64,000 bases of DNA from SAR86 cluster bacterium (GCA_023703615.1 CP097971.1:460315-524314); one strand, 5' to 3'; shown: positions 1-9,338, counted from the first letter of the stretch. The notes: a model not told the origin generated them from the sequence alone. Translations and numbers: made by a program.

Positions 1-1
1 T

Positions 2-70
2 AGTGAAATGTTATTCTTATCTCAAGATCATGGACCGGTGTACAAAGCAGGTTTTAGGTATAAGTTTTAA
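2..70 (+). CDS. C-terminal end of an outer-membrane beta-barrel (probable TonB-dependent receptor), partial
   Basis: The window opens inside a coding frame whose last residues read GPVYKAGFRYKF followed by a TAA stop. Alternating hydrophobic residues ending in a C-terminal phenylalanine are typical of the final beta-strand of an outer-membrane barrel, which the BAM complex recognises. Both complete TonB receptors in this window end in comparable strands (LGFKYSF and SIGIRYNL). Only 22 residues are visible, so the receptor's substrate cannot be judged, and another barrel family is possible. A terminator follows directly. Confidence 0.6.
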   Translation, partial: SEMLFLSQDHGPVYKAGFRYKF

Positions 71-84
71 TCATAAAAAATTAA

Positions 85-117
85 ACAAAAAAAGAGAGCA
101 GATGCTCTCTTTTTTTA
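85..117 (+). terminator. Rho-independent terminator after the barrel gene
   Basis: The stem AAAGAGAGC (91-99) pairs with GCTCTCTTT (104-112) around a four-base loop AGAT and runs into a T-tract. It lies 15-45 bases after the barrel stop codon and before the metalloprotease start at 140. Confidence 0.85.
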
Positions 118-139
118 TATATAATATGTATAAAATCTT

Positions 140-2350
140 ATGAAAAAATTATCTTTATTTGTGTTAACTATTGTTTTGTTATCCTCTTGTGGTGGAGGTG
201 GCGGTGGAGGTTCGTCTTCAGATGCTGGCTCAACCAATAACGGTAACAATTCTGGATCAAACACTGGTTCAGGTGGAGATAGTTCGGGTGGAAGCTCTGA
301 TGGGGGTGGGACCTCAACTGCACCATTTTCAATAACAATTGATTATGGCCCTATTGAAACTCAAGAGGATGTAATTTTTTCAGGTCAGTTTACTGTTGAG
401 CCCTCTCAACAAACAACAATTAATTTCACAACCACTCAGCCTTCACAGGGAGCAATTGTTCTTGGTAATAATGGTAATTTTCAATATAGACCACCGGAAA
501 ACTGGAATGGAAATACAGATTTTGTTTTGACTGCAACTGCGCCTCAACAGGACAATTACAGTAAAAGTGAAACTGTCAATGTTGTTGTATCTGCTGTTAA
601 CGATGCACCAACTTTAACCGCAATAAGCTCTATAGATTATGATAAATCAACAATGATTCTTGATGAGACTTTATCCTTTCTAGTCTCTTATTCCGATGTT
701 GACTCATCTGAAGAGCAGATGACTTTTTCTATGACAGTTGGCAATGAATCATTACCAATAACAAGTCAATTTATTCCTGATACCAGTAATGTTAATTTAT
801 CAGTGGATACATCTTCTTTAATAAATGGTGGATTCAAACAAGCATTGATTACAATTTCTGACGGAATGTTGTCGACTTCATTAAATTTTAGAACCTGGTT
901 TGGAGTTGGTAAGACGCCTATTACAATAGCTCAAGATGACGATCCAGAAGATGGTGTTAATGAAGGCTCTTCCACTCAAGTCACTTATGATAGATATTTC
1001 TTAGTCGGTAGTGAAACTTCTAATGCAAGAACGTTATATTTATTTGTAGCAGATGCAATTCAATCAGAAATTCAATTATCATTATTTAAAAAGAAGTTAC
1101 TAGATTCAATAAATGCAATATATGAATCAGATGCGCAACCTTTTTTTACTGATTATTTTAGTCTTGCCTTTGTTGTTCCTCAGAATATGGATGGATCCTC
1201 CTCCGCTGGAATAAGAACAGATTGTTATGACTGGTCTCCCACAGCGTATTGTATTGGAGATGGTGATATTAATATGTCGGTTTTTGACGACTTTTTACCT
1301 GACAATGATTTAGTCTCAGTCCTAACTGGAACGCCTGGAAGAGGAGTTGCTTTAGGAAAAACTAATATTCAACAGCTTAGAGAGGACGATGAAAATACCT
1401 GGGGAACAGAATTTACGCTTGTTCATGAGTTAGGTCATTCACATGCCTATGCAGGTGATGAATATTTAGAGGAACATGGAAGAGATGTTGCACGTTTTGC
1501 AGATTTAAATATTAATACCACAACTCAAAGTGACCCTAATCAAGTTAAATGGAAGCATTGGATTAGTGACATGAGCTATGTTCCTGGTCTCCAATCAAAA
1601 GTATGCGCGGTATGGGCTAGTAGTGGTGGTTATTATAATGATAGTGATGATCCTTATGATGATGACAATAATGCAGATTCATGTACTTGTACTTATTATA
1701 TTTGGGACGACTTAGTAAATAAAACTTTGCCAGATTGCTTTAAAAGTGTTGGATTATTTCAAGGTACTTATTACTCTTATGATGAAAATGATAATTATGA
1801 TCAATATCATTATAGACCCTATGACTGGTCAATTATGGAATGTTGTTATTTAGAATATGGCAAAGTTAATGCTGAAGGTTTTGCAATAGCCTCTATTGAA
1901 AATCAAGGATTTTTAGATGATACGGTTGAATTAGTTACTGGTGCAGATACCTCAGTTAATACCGGATTTAAAATTACCATTGCTGCTGTTTATGACGATA
2001 CTAAACTTACACTTAAATGGTATGAAGATGGAATTGAAGTACCTGCCTTTGAAAATGACTTAGTTGTAACATTTCAACGTCCTACAGATGGAAGTATAAA
2101 AAAATATACATGGAGAGTTTATGATAATACAGGAATTGTAATTGCTCCTGATGATGTTACAAATATCAATGATTTCTATGAGGGCTTATTTAATACAAAT
2201 TTTTGGTGGAACTCCTGTTCTGATACAGCAGGTGGAACTCCTCAAACAGGTGATTGGACAACTAATCCTGTATATGAAAATGAATGTAGTTATGGTTATG
2301 TAAATGGACCACTTGGCGGAACTTGGGGAATAAATTGGAACGTATATTAA
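140..2350 (+). CDS. Lipid-anchored zinc metalloprotease, M64 (IgA peptidase)-like, with Ig/cadherin-like N-terminal domains
   Basis: The 736-residue product starts with a lipoprotein signal peptide (lipobox LSSC, Cys17) followed by poly-Gly and a Ser/Gly/Asn linker to about residue 60, so it should be tethered to a membrane on a flexible stalk. Two Ig- or cadherin-like modules follow (about 65-155 and 155-260; the linker NDAPT is typical of these repeats). The catalytic domain carries HELGHSHAYAGDEY, with His429, Glu430 and His433 as the HExxH zinc site and DEY at 440-442. That spacing matches peptidase family M64, which I recall from the family. Pairs of cysteines around residues 490-520 suggest disulfides. 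It overlaps the next gene by 16 bases. The substrate is unknown; a role in degrading extracellular protein is inference. Confidence 0.8.
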   Translation: MKKLSLFVLTIVLLSSCGGGGGGGSSSDAGSTNNGNNSGSNTGSGGDSSGGSSDGGGTSTAPFSITIDYGPIETQEDVIFSGQFTVEPSQQTTINFTTTQPSQGAIVLGNNGNFQYRPPENWNGNTDFVLTATAPQQDNYSKSETVNVVVSAVNDAPTLTAISSIDYDKSTMILDETLSFLVSYSDVDSSEEQMTFSMTVGNESLPITSQFIPDTSNVNLSVDTSSLINGGFKQALITISDGMLSTSLNFRTWFGVGKTPITIAQDDDPEDGVNEGSSTQVTYDRYFLVGSETSNARTLYLFVADAIQSEIQLSLFKKKLLDSINAIYESDAQPFFTDYFSLAFVVPQNMDGSSSAGIRTDCYDWSPTAYCIGDGDINMSVFDDFLPDNDLVSVLTGTPGRGVALGKTNIQQLREDDENTWGTEFTLVHELGHSHAYAGDEYLEEHGRDVARFADLNINTTTQSDPNQVKWKHWISDMSYVPGLQSKVCAVWASSGGYYNDSDDPYDDDNNADSCTCTYYIWDDLVNKTLPDCFKSVGLFQGTYYSYDENDNYDQYHYRPYDWSIMECCYLEYGKVNAEGFAIASIENQGFLDDTVELVTGADTSVNTGFKITIAAVYDDTKLTLKWYEDGIEVPAFENDLVVTFQRPTDGSIKKYTWRVYDNTGIVIAPDDVTNINDFYEGLFNTNFWWNSCSDTAGGTPQTGDWTTNPVYENECSYGYVNGPLGGTWGINWNVY

Positions 2351-2832
2351 AATTTAATTTTTTCTTTGTAATATTTGCTTTTTGTATAAATATGCATGCA
2401 GCAAATGTAGATAAAATTATTACTGAAGATTTAGATTTTGAAAAATTACATATTTCTACAAAAACTAAAGTTGCAAAAATATATAAGATTAAGATTAATA
2501 ATTCAACAGCAGCTCTTCAAGATTTCGCATTAAACAAACCTTCTAAACATCATATTAAAAAACATCATTTAATCACAAAAAGAGATACCTACGCTATAAA
2601 AATATTAAATGACAAAGATAAAGAGGTATATATGATTGGAATAGGTAATCCTTTTTTTATTAGAGCTCAACATATTGGATATGAAAATGAACCGGTTTCT
2701 GGAGGCTATAGAGATAATGCAATATTTGATTTTGCTGTCCCTAGTCATATTACTCCCAAGACAATTATTGTTTCCAAAAGAGATTCCTATGAAGACTTTC
2801 AAGAGATTCACAGAATTGATTTAAAAGATTAA
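2335..2832 (+). CDS. Small secreted protein of unknown function, coupled to the M64 metalloprotease
   Basis: About 165 residues. I choose the TTG at 2335, inside the last codons of the protease gene, because GGGGA (2325-2329) sits 5 bases upstream as a ribosome binding site and the frame then opens with a signal peptide (MERILKFNFFFVIFAFCINMHA). A TTG at 2323 is possible but has no such site. The mature part is basic, with a Lys/His-rich stretch (KPSKHHIKKHHLITKRD) and no motif I recognise. The overlap implies translational coupling, so it may be a partner, inhibitor or chaperone of the protease; that is inference. Confidence 0.65.
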   Translation: MERILKFNFFFVIFAFCINMHAANVDKIITEDLDFEKLHISTKTKVAKIYKIKINNSTAALQDFALNKPSKHHIKKHHLITKRDTYAIKILNDKDKEVYMIGIGNPFFIRAQHIGYENEPVSGGYRDNAIFDFAVPSHITPKTIIVSKRDSYEDFQEIHRIDLKD

Positions 2833-2861
2833 TTTTTAAAATAGCTTGAAATTTAATATTC

Positions 2862-2890
2862 TTGAAAGCCTATCTCATTAAAGTTATATT
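2862..2890 (+). promoter_or_regulatory. Sigma-70-type promoter of tRNA-Gly(GCC)
   Basis: TTGAAA (2862-2867) and TATATT (2885-2890) are separated by exactly 17 bases. The predicted start of transcription falls about 4 bases before the tRNA. Confidence 0.7.
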
Positions 2891-2900
2891 ACACAACCTA

Positions 2901-2976
2901 GCGGCACTAGCTCAGTTGGTAGAGCGTCTGCTTGCCAAGCAGAAGGCCGCCGGTTCGAGACCGGCGTGCCGCACCA
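2901..2976 (+). tRNA. tRNA-Gly, anticodon GCC
   Basis: A full cloverleaf is readable. The acceptor strand GCGGCAC pairs with GTGCCGC and the 3' end ACCA is encoded. The anticodon stem TCTGC/GCAGA holds the loop TTGCCAA with anticodon GCC, and the T arm contains GGTTCGAGACC. At 76 bases with its own promoter, it is one of two glycine tRNAs in the window. Confidence 0.97.
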
Positions 2977-3002
2977 TTATTTTCATCTGATAAAATATTT
3001 AA

Positions 3003-4343
3003 ATGAAATTAATTTTAATTACCATATTATTTTTAGTCTTAAGCATTGATTGTTATTCAGACAAATTCAATTCTTTTATAGCAATTAAGACTGATTTGGA
3101 AAATGTTGATAATAAGACTGAAATTGCTATTAAAGATAATATAGATGTTGTTGGATTTGCAACAACAGCTGGATCACTAGCTCTTAAAAATAATTTTCCA
3201 ACCAAAGATGCTTTTATTATTCAAAAACTAAAAAAAAATAATTTTATCATTTATGGTAAAACAAATTTATCAGAATGGGCTAACTTCAGATCTACTAAGT
3301 CAATTAGTGGTTGGTCAAGCATTGGTGGACAAACTTTTAATACGCATGGAAAAAACAATAATCCATGTGGTTCAAGTTCTGGTTCAGCTGTTGCAGTTTC
3401 CTCTGGAATCTTGAATATATCTATTGGCACTGAAACTAACGGATCAATTAGCTGCCCTGCATCTGTTAACGGAATAGTAGGAATGAAACCAACAGTTGGA
3501 CTCGTGAGCAGATCAGGAATAATTCCAATTTCTTATTCTCAAGATACTGCAGGGCCCATGGGAAAAGATGTTAAATCTGTTGCAGAAGTGCTTGAAATTA
3601 TTTCTGGCAGAGACGAAAAAGATTTTTTGACACATAAAATACCCATTTCTTTTAATTTTAATTTCACTAAAGATTTAAATAAAAATTCACTACAAGGAAA
3701 AAGATTTGGCCTTTTAAAATCTGGATATGATGATATTGCGGGTAAAAGATTAATAGACGACCTTATCAAAATTATTGAAAAAGAAGGCGGAATCATTTTT
3801 GAAATAGACGATACAAGAAAATATCCAGGAGAGTATTCATATTTTCTGCTTCTATATGAATTCAAAACTGGTATTGAAAATTATTTAATCAATTCAAATA
3901 GTGAGTATTCTAAACTTAAGGATATTATTGATTTTAACGAAAAAAATAAGGAAAAAGTCATGACCTATTTTGATCAGGATATATTTTATGAGAGTAATAA
4001 AGCATCAAAAAATCCAAATAAATATATTCAATCTATCAAAGAAATTAATCAAATAAACAAACAAACATATAATCTGTTTAATAAATTTAAATTAGATGCA
4101 ATGATAGGTCTTACAAGAAATCCTGCCTGGAAAATAGATTATAAAAATGGTGATGACGGAGCAATGAGTAAACAAAGAAGGTGGGGTAACGGACATTTTG
4201 CAGCAATTGCAGGTTTGCCTCATATAACAGTTCCTTTCAGAAAAATTGATGGCTTGCCTGTAGGCGTAAGTTTTATTGGTTCACTTTGGTCGGACAAAGA
4301 AATTATTGAAATGGCATATAGTTTTGAGCAGGTAATTAAATAA
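3003..4343 (+). CDS. Secreted amidase, amidase-signature family
   Basis: The 446-residue protein begins with a signal peptide (MKLILITILFLVLS), so it probably acts in the periplasm or outside the cell. The Ser-cisSer-Lys triad of the amidase-signature family is visible: Lys44 in AIKDNID, the GSSSG loop at 123-127, and the nucleophile Ser148 in GTETNGSISCPAS. Downstream blocks such as VGMKPTVGLVSRSG and DTAGPMGKDV also fit the family. These enzymes hydrolyse carboxylic amides, but their substrates cannot be predicted from sequence. The next gene starts 3 bases after its stop, suggesting a short operon with the esterase and the monooxygenase. Confidence 0.9.
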   Translation: MKLILITILFLVLSIDCYSDKFNSFIAIKTDLENVDNKTEIAIKDNIDVVGFATTAGSLALKNNFPTKDAFIIQKLKKNNFIIYGKTNLSEWANFRSTKSISGWSSIGGQTFNTHGKNNNPCGSSSGSAVAVSSGILNISIGTETNGSISCPASVNGIVGMKPTVGLVSRSGIIPISYSQDTAGPMGKDVKSVAEVLEIISGRDEKDFLTHKIPISFNFNFTKDLNKNSLQGKRFGLLKSGYDDIAGKRLIDDLIKIIEKEGGIIFEIDDTRKYPGEYSYFLLLYEFKTGIENYLINSNSEYSKLKDIIDFNEKNKEKVMTYFDQDIFYESNKASKNPNKYIQSIKEINQINKQTYNLFNKFKLDAMIGLTRNPAWKIDYKNGDDGAMSKQRRWGNGHFAAIAGLPHITVPFRKIDGLPVGVSFIGSLWSDKEIIEMAYSFEQVIK

Positions 4344-4346
4344 TAA

Positions 4347-5312
4347 ATGCTAAAAAATTTGTTTTTTATATTTTTATTATTTATTGTGTCATCATGTGGT
4401 GGAGGTGGTGGTGATTCGTCCCCCACTAATAATATAAATAACATATTGTCAAATGCCACCACTGAAAGTGGGACTAGCGCACCTATTTCTGGAGAATCCT
4501 GTTCTCTATATCAAACTAATATCCATAGATGTAACCTTATTCATGATGGTATAAATAGATATTATTTTTCTTATGTACCACCTAATTTAGATACTACCAA
4601 AAGCATACCTGTATTATTTGCTCTTCATGGATATGGATCGTATGCATCGAGGCATCTTGATTATACAAATTATATGCCGCTGGCTGATGAAAATAATTTT
4701 ATTGTTATCTATCCTCAGGGTGCTACAACAAGTACCTTATCTACTCATTGGAATATTGGAGGTTGGACATCAAAGAGCACTATAAATGACTTAAATTACA
4801 TAGAAACTATTATTAATTTAGTGAAAGACAAAATTCAAATAGATGAAACAAGGATATACTCTTCTGGAATGTCCAATGGTGGATACATGAGTTATCATTT
4901 AGCATGCAATCTTAGCGATAAATTTGCTGCTGTTGCTTCGGTAACTGGCTCAATGTCTTTTGATACGTTTAATGATTGTAACCCATCACATCCAACAGCT
5001 GTTCTACAAATTCACGGCTTGCTGGATTTTGTTGTTCCGTATAATGGAAATTCAGGATCAAAAAGCATACCTGATGTAGTTGATTATTGGGTAAACTATA
5101 ATTCCTGCAATTTAGAGCCAAATAGAGTTATAAATGACAACTTTATTGTCTTTGATACGTATGAAAATTGTTTAAACAACTTAAATGTAAAGCTAATAGT
5201 TCATCCTGAAATGGGACATGATTGGCCATCGATATATTCTTATGGTGTTAGTGCTTCTATTGAAATATGGAATTTTTTATCAAAATACAATATTCATGGC
5301 CGAATAAATTAG
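4347..5312 (+). CDS. Esterase lipoprotein, PHB depolymerase / feruloyl-esterase-like family
   Basis: The 321-residue product has a lipobox (VSSC, Cys17) followed by five glycines and a Ser/Asn-rich linker. The rest is an alpha/beta hydrolase of the poly-hydroxybutyrate depolymerase-like group. It has an oxyanion-region HGYG, the nucleophile elbow SSGMSNGGY with Ser176, a likely acid residue in HGLLDFVVPY, and the catalytic His in PEMGHDWP. Members cleave polyester or aromatic-ester bonds of extracellular material; which one applies here is unclear. It sits between an amidase and a flavin monooxygenase with gaps of 3 and 7 bases, suggesting co-transcription. Confidence 0.8.
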   Translation: MLKNLFFIFLLFIVSSCGGGGGDSSPTNNINNILSNATTESGTSAPISGESCSLYQTNIHRCNLIHDGINRYYFSYVPPNLDTTKSIPVLFALHGYGSYASRHLDYTNYMPLADENNFIVIYPQGATTSTLSTHWNIGGWTSKSTINDLNYIETIINLVKDKIQIDETRIYSSGMSNGGYMSYHLACNLSDKFAAVASVTGSMSFDTFNDCNPSHPTAVLQIHGLLDFVVPYNGNSGSKSIPDVVDYWVNYNSCNLEPNRVINDNFIVFDTYENCLNNLNVKLIVHPEMGHDWPSIYSYGVSASIEIWNFLSKYNIHGRIN

Positions 5313-5319
5313 AGAAAGC

Positions 5320-6465
5320 ATGAAAAATACCAGGAATAATTTTTCAGATCACATAGCAATAATAGGAGCCGGTATTGCTGGCCTTTGTTTAGGTTGTTTT
5401 TTAAAAAAATCAGGTTTGCCTGTTGTTATTTTTGAAAAATCATCCTCTGTTAGTAATTATGGCGCTGGAATTACAATCTCACCTAATGGTATAAATATTC
5501 TCAAATATCTTGATATTGATAATCAATTTATAAGTAATTCCTTTTCACCTTCACAAACAATAATTAATGATACAAGTAAAGATATTCTAAAAATTTCTTC
5601 GAACGTAATAACATCCTCAAGAAAAACATTATATTCGTCCCTTAAAGATAAATATTTATCATTAGGCGGAGAAATTTCTTTTGATCATGAATTAACCAAT
5701 GTAGATCTCAAACAAACTAAGTTAATTTTTAAAAATTTTAAAGAATATAAATTTGCACACATTGTTGGATGTGATGGTATAAAGTCTGTATGCAGAAAAT
5801 ATCTTCTAAATAAAAATTTTTACCCAACATATAGCGGATATTCAGCATGGAGATCTATCATTCCTGCAAAACAGGAAAATATTCAATTATTTATTGCACC
5901 TAATCAACATATAGTTACCTATCCAATTAATTCAAATGAAGTAAGCTTTGTTGGAATTGTAAAAACACCAAATACATTAGATTCATCATGGAAAAGGAAA
6001 GGAGCATATAGTGAAGTATTAAAAGAATTTTCACCTTTTAAAAATTTACCAAGTTCTATCATTAACAAAAAAAATGATTATTATAAATGGGGTATTTATA
6101 TATCGCCTGATTCAAAGAATTTTTGTTCAAAAAATCTTACTTTACTTGGTGATGCAGCTCACCCAATATTGCCTTTCTTAGGTCAGGGCGCTTGCATGTC
6201 ATTAGAAGATGCTCATATATTTGCACAATTGTTAATTAAAAATATTAAAAACATTAAAAAAGCTCAAAGAGAATACGAAAATATAAGAATTCCAAGAATA
6301 AAAAAAATCCAAGAATTTTCCAAGACACAAGGTTTTTTAAATCACATATCAAATCCAGTTTTTATAAGTATAAGAAACTTTATTATGCGAACTTTTCCTT
6401 CGCTAATTAACTATCGTCTCAGTGATATATGGAGTTACAAGTCTATTTTAGAATCAAAAAATTGA
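5320..6465 (+). CDS. FAD-dependent monooxygenase (aromatic hydroxylase family)
   Basis: The 381-residue flavoprotein has the dinucleotide-binding motif IIGAGIAGLCLG near residues 14-25, the DG motif VGCDGIKSVCR in the middle, and the FAD-ribityl motif GDAAHPILPFLGQGA near the C terminus. This order defines the p-hydroxybenzoate hydroxylase fold seen in salicylate hydroxylases and ubiquinone-pathway hydroxylases. No signal peptide is present, so it is cytoplasmic. Its position 7 bases after the esterase suggests it may oxidise an aromatic released by the neighbouring hydrolases, but a ubiquinone-type or other hydroxylase role is equally possible. Confidence 0.85.
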   Translation: MKNTRNNFSDHIAIIGAGIAGLCLGCFLKKSGLPVVIFEKSSSVSNYGAGITISPNGINILKYLDIDNQFISNSFSPSQTIINDTSKDILKISSNVITSSRKTLYSSLKDKYLSLGGEISFDHELTNVDLKQTKLIFKNFKEYKFAHIVGCDGIKSVCRKYLLNKNFYPTYSGYSAWRSIIPAKQENIQLFIAPNQHIVTYPINSNEVSFVGIVKTPNTLDSSWKRKGAYSEVLKEFSPFKNLPSSIINKKNDYYKWGIYISPDSKNFCSKNLTLLGDAAHPILPFLGQGACMSLEDAHIFAQLLIKNIKNIKKAQREYENIRIPRIKKIQEFSKTQGFLNHISNPVFISIRNFIMRTFPSLINYRLSDIWSYKSILESKN

Positions 6466-6508
6466 TAATTTACTCTAGCGAACATTCTTTAGTTGTTATA
6501 ATTTAAAC

Positions 6509-8707
6509 ATGTCAAGATTAATCTCATCAATTAAAGAATTATTTCTTAATATTTTTAAATCGCCAGCAATGCAAGTCGATGAGGATTTAAAAAACTTTGT
6601 CAATGATGAATTATTAAATGGTTTAGATATTACGTCTGATTTTTTTTGGCAAACGCTTGAGAATCTTATTTATGTTTATGGGCCACTAAATAAAAGTTTA
6701 TTAGAAAAAAGAAAATTATTGCAAGACAAAATAGATGAATGGCACATAAATAATAAAGATAAAAACTTTAACTTTGATAATTATAAAAATTTTTTATATG
6801 AAATTGGTTATATCGTTCCTGAATCTGATGATTTTTCAATATCTACTAAAAATGTTGATCCTGAAATAAGCTCAATTGCTGGTCCTCAATTAGTTGTTCC
6901 TGTAATGAATGCTAGATTTGCTTTAAATGCAGCAAATGCAAGATGGGGAAGCTTGTATGACGCTTTATATGGAACTAATATTATTTCAGAGGAGGACGGA
7001 GCTTCCCGTGTGGGATCCTATAATCCAGCAAGAGGCGAGAAAGTCATTGCTTTTGCAAAAGAGTTTTTAGATAAAACCATCCCTTTAGAATTAGGCTCAT
7101 TTAAAAATGTTACAAAATTTAACTTTAAAGATGGCTTCCTATCAATGATCTTGAATGATGGAAAAAATACAATGCTAAAAGATGCCAAGCAATATCTTGG
7201 TTATTCTAGATATGAAAATGATTCTTTTGGACTTCTATTCAGAAATAATAATTTGCATTTTGAGATTCAGATAGACAAAGCCCATCCTGTTGGTAGATCG
7301 GATGTGGGGGGCATTAAAGATATTTATATGGAATCAGCAGTAACTACTATTCAAGATTGTGAGGATTCGGTTGCAGCAGTTGATGGCAAAGATAAAGTTA
7401 TAGTTTACCGAAATTGGCTTGGCTTAATGAAAGGAGACTTACAAGAAACATTTATTAAGGATGGGCAACAAATGATTAGAAGATTAAATAAGGATAGAAA
7501 GTATATTTCACCTAAAGGCGAAAAATTCTATCTTCCAGGAAGAAGTTTAATGCTTGTAAGAAATGTTGGTCATTTAATGACGAATCCAGCAGTTATTGAT
7601 AAGAAAGGAGAGGAAGTACCAGAGGGGATTCTTGATGCATTATTTACTATTTGTATTGCAAAACATGACTTACTAAATAATGGTAAATTTAACAATTCCC
7701 GTAAGGGAAGTATTTATATTGTTAAACCCAAAATGCATGGTCCTGAAGAAGTAAAATTTTCTTGTGATCTTTTTGAAGCAATTGAAAAGGCATTGGATAT
7801 AGAACCAAATACTGTAAAGATTGGGATTATGGATGAAGAAAGACGCACAACAGTAAATTTAAAAGAATGTATAAAAGTTGCAAAAAACAGAGTTATTTTT
7901 ATTAATACAGGCTTCTTAGACAGAACTGGTGATGAGATACATACTAGTATGGAGGCAGGACCAATGGTAAGAAAACATGATATGAAAAAAGAGCCATGGA
8001 TTAAAGCTTATGAAAACTGGAACGTTGATATTGGTCTAGAATCAGGTTTTAAAGGCAATGCTCAAATTGGAAAAGGGATGTGGCCTATGCCTGATGAAAT
8101 GTTACAAATGTATGAAACAAAAACAATGCATCCAAAAGCTGGTGCAAACTGTGCATGGGTTCCATCACCAACAGCTGCTTCTATTCATGCAATGCATTAT
8201 CATGAAATATTTGTAGAGAAAGAACAAAATAAAATTTTATCTAGAGACAGAGCTGAAATCGATGATATTTTAAACATTCCAATTATTCATGACTTTAATC
8301 TCTCTAAAGATGATATAAATGATGAAATTGAAAACAACTGTCAGGGCATATTGGGATATGTCGTAAGATGGATTGATCAAGGCATTGGTTGTTCAAAAGT
8401 TCCAGATATTAATAATATAGGTTTAATGGAAGATAGAGCAACCTGCAGAATTTCTAGTCAACACATTGCTAACTGGCTTCATCATGGTATTTGTAATAAG
8501 AATGATGTTATAAATGCAATGAAGAAGATGGCGCTTGTAGTTGATGAACAAAATTCAAATGATTCATCATATATCCCAATGTCTCCATCGTTTGATGGAA
8601 TAGCATTTCAAGCTGCATGTGATTTAGCCATTAAAGGCAGATCGCAACCCAGTGGCTATACTGAACCAATACTTCATGAGATGAGATTGAATTTTAAAAT
8701 AAAATAA
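6509..8707 (+). CDS. glcB: Malate synthase G
   Basis: The 732-residue protein is close to the usual length of about 720 for the G isoform. Blocks diagnostic of the family are present: [53 protein letters not shown] with the metal-binding acidic residues, and [19 protein letters not shown]. It condenses glyoxylate with acetyl-CoA to give malate in the glyoxylate shunt or glycolate use. No isocitrate lyase is in the window. A TATAAT (6497-6502) ends only 6 bases before the ATG, and no Shine-Dalgarno sequence is seen, so the mRNA may be leaderless. A DUF1330 gene follows after one base. Confidence 0.97.
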   Translation: MSRLISSIKELFLNIFKSPAMQVDEDLKNFVNDELLNGLDITSDFFWQTLENLIYVYGPLNKSLLEKRKLLQDKIDEWHINNKDKNFNFDNYKNFLYEIGYIVPESDDFSISTKNVDPEISSIAGPQLVVPVMNARFALNAANARWGSLYDALYGTNIISEEDGASRVGSYNPARGEKVIAFAKEFLDKTIPLELGSFKNVTKFNFKDGFLSMILNDGKNTMLKDAKQYLGYSRYENDSFGLLFRNNNLHFEIQIDKAHPVGRSDVGGIKDIYMESAVTTIQDCEDSVAAVDGKDKVIVYRNWLGLMKGDLQETFIKDGQQMIRRLNKDRKYISPKGEKFYLPGRSLMLVRNVGHLMTNPAVIDKKGEEVPEGILDALFTICIAKHDLLNNGKFNNSRKGSIYIVKPKMHGPEEVKFSCDLFEAIEKALDIEPNTVKIGIMDEERRTTVNLKECIKVAKNRVIFINTGFLDRTGDEIHTSMEAGPMVRKHDMKKEPWIKAYENWNVDIGLESGFKGNAQIGKGMWPMPDEMLQMYETKTMHPKAGANCAWVPSPTAASIHAMHYHEIFVEKEQNKILSRDRAEIDDILNIPIIHDFNLSKDDINDEIENNCQGILGYVVRWIDQGIGCSKVPDINNIGLMEDRATCRISSQHIANWLHHGICNKNDVINAMKKMALVVDEQNSNDSSYIPMSPSFDGIAFQAACDLAIKGRSQPSGYTEPILHEMRLNFKIK

Positions 8708-8708
8708 A

Positions 8709-8999
8709 ATGGCAAAAGGTTACTGGTTAGTAAGAGGCAATATATTAAATCTTGAAGAATATTCCAAATATATCGATCTTGCTGGGCCAATTATAAAAAA
8801 ATATGATGGAATCTTTTTAGCAAGAGGTGGTCAACAAGAGGAATTTGAAATTACTGGTTACGAAAGGTCGGTTTTAATTGAGTTCAAGTCATATGATGCA
8901 GCATTAAAATGTTATAAATCTGAGGAATATCAAACCGCTCTACAGCATGTCAAAAACTCATCAAAACGGTTAGTTTCTATAGTTGAGGGCATAATTTAA
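8709..8999 (+). CDS. DUF1330 family small protein
   Basis: This 96-residue cytoplasmic protein has the look of the DUF1330 group within the dimeric alpha/beta-barrel (ferredoxin-like) fold: MAKGYWLVRGNI at the start, KKYDGIFLARGGQ in the first third, and ERSVLIEFKSYDAALKCYKS followed by EYQTAL. The biochemical role of this family is not established. It starts one base after the malate synthase stop, so the two are almost certainly co-transcribed and perhaps coupled. Confidence 0.8.
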   Translation: MAKGYWLVRGNILNLEEYSKYIDLAGPIIKKYDGIFLARGGQQEEFEITGYERSVLIEFKSYDAALKCYKSEEYQTALQHVKNSSKRLVSIVEGII

Positions 9000-9037
9000 T
9001 TTTTTTGAAAAAAAAAGTGTTTTTTTAAAAAAAAGTA

Positions 9038-9065
9038 TTGACCATAGAAAAAAAAAGAGTATTAT
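9038..9065 (+). promoter_or_regulatory. Strong sigma-70-type promoter with an A/T-tract upstream element, driving the RNA at 9,072
   Basis: TTGACC (9038-9043) and TATTAT (9060-9065) are spaced by 16 bases. Immediately upstream (9000-9035) is an almost pure run of A and T tracts, resembling the UP elements of strong stable-RNA promoters. The predicted start is near 9072. Confidence 0.7.
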
Positions 9066-9071
9066 TATTAG

Positions 9072-9290
9072 TACCGAACGAAACCGACCAGCAAGCAACT
9101 GCAGACGGGAGCTGGGGAGAATCAGGAGGAAGAGACCGAAGGGCGAAAGCATCACTAAGAGTCGACGATAAAAAAGAGCTTAGTGAACCACCAAGAGGAA
9201 AAGAGAGAATCCTCAAGGAGCTAAAGAGAATCTCACTTTAGACCCCTTCGAAACTCGTTTGAGAAACAGAGCCTAGCTCTGTTTTTTTTT
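9072..9290 (+). ncRNA. Candidate structured non-coding RNA upstream of pyruvate kinase
   Basis: This stretch is far richer in G and purines than its surroundings. It contains nested perfect complements: CCAGC (9088-9092) with GCTGG (9111-9115); CGAAGGG (9137-9143) with CCCTTCG (9244-9250), enclosing three hairpins TCACTAAG/CTTAGTGA (9152-9159 with 9179-9186), GAGGA/TCCTC (9195-9199 with 9210-9214) and CTAAAG/CTTTAG (9221-9226 with 9236-9241). A further CTC-GTTT-GAG hairpin precedes the terminator stem. Together they form a closed multibranch junction of about 220 nt. With a strong promoter and terminator it looks like a free RNA; an attenuating leader for pyk is the alternative. I do not recognise the family, and it lacks the hallmarks of 6S RNA, tmRNA, RNase P and SRP RNA. 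Confidence 0.65.
9262..9290 (+). terminator. Rho-independent terminator of the candidate RNA
   Basis: ACAGAGC (9266-9272) pairs with GCTCTGT (9276-9282) around the loop CTA and is followed by nine T. It separates the RNA gene from pyk. Confidence 0.9.
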
Positions 9291-9338
9291 GCCTATCTTT
9301 TCTATATAATCCTCGTTTAGTATTTAAACAGCAATTTA

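Noticed and set aside
9038-9241. 67-codon reading frame over the purine-rich region before pyk
   Set aside because: Its TTG start is the -35 element of a strong promoter, the predicted transcript begins after it, the composition is unlike other genes here, and the sequence is better explained by base-paired RNA.
9072-9290. Identification of this RNA as 6S RNA, tmRNA, RNase P, SRP RNA or a CsrB-type sponge
   Set aside because: There is no long single hairpin with a central bubble, no tag frame or tRNA-like end, and no conserved RNase P or SRP blocks. The GGA motifs are not consistently placed in hairpin loops.
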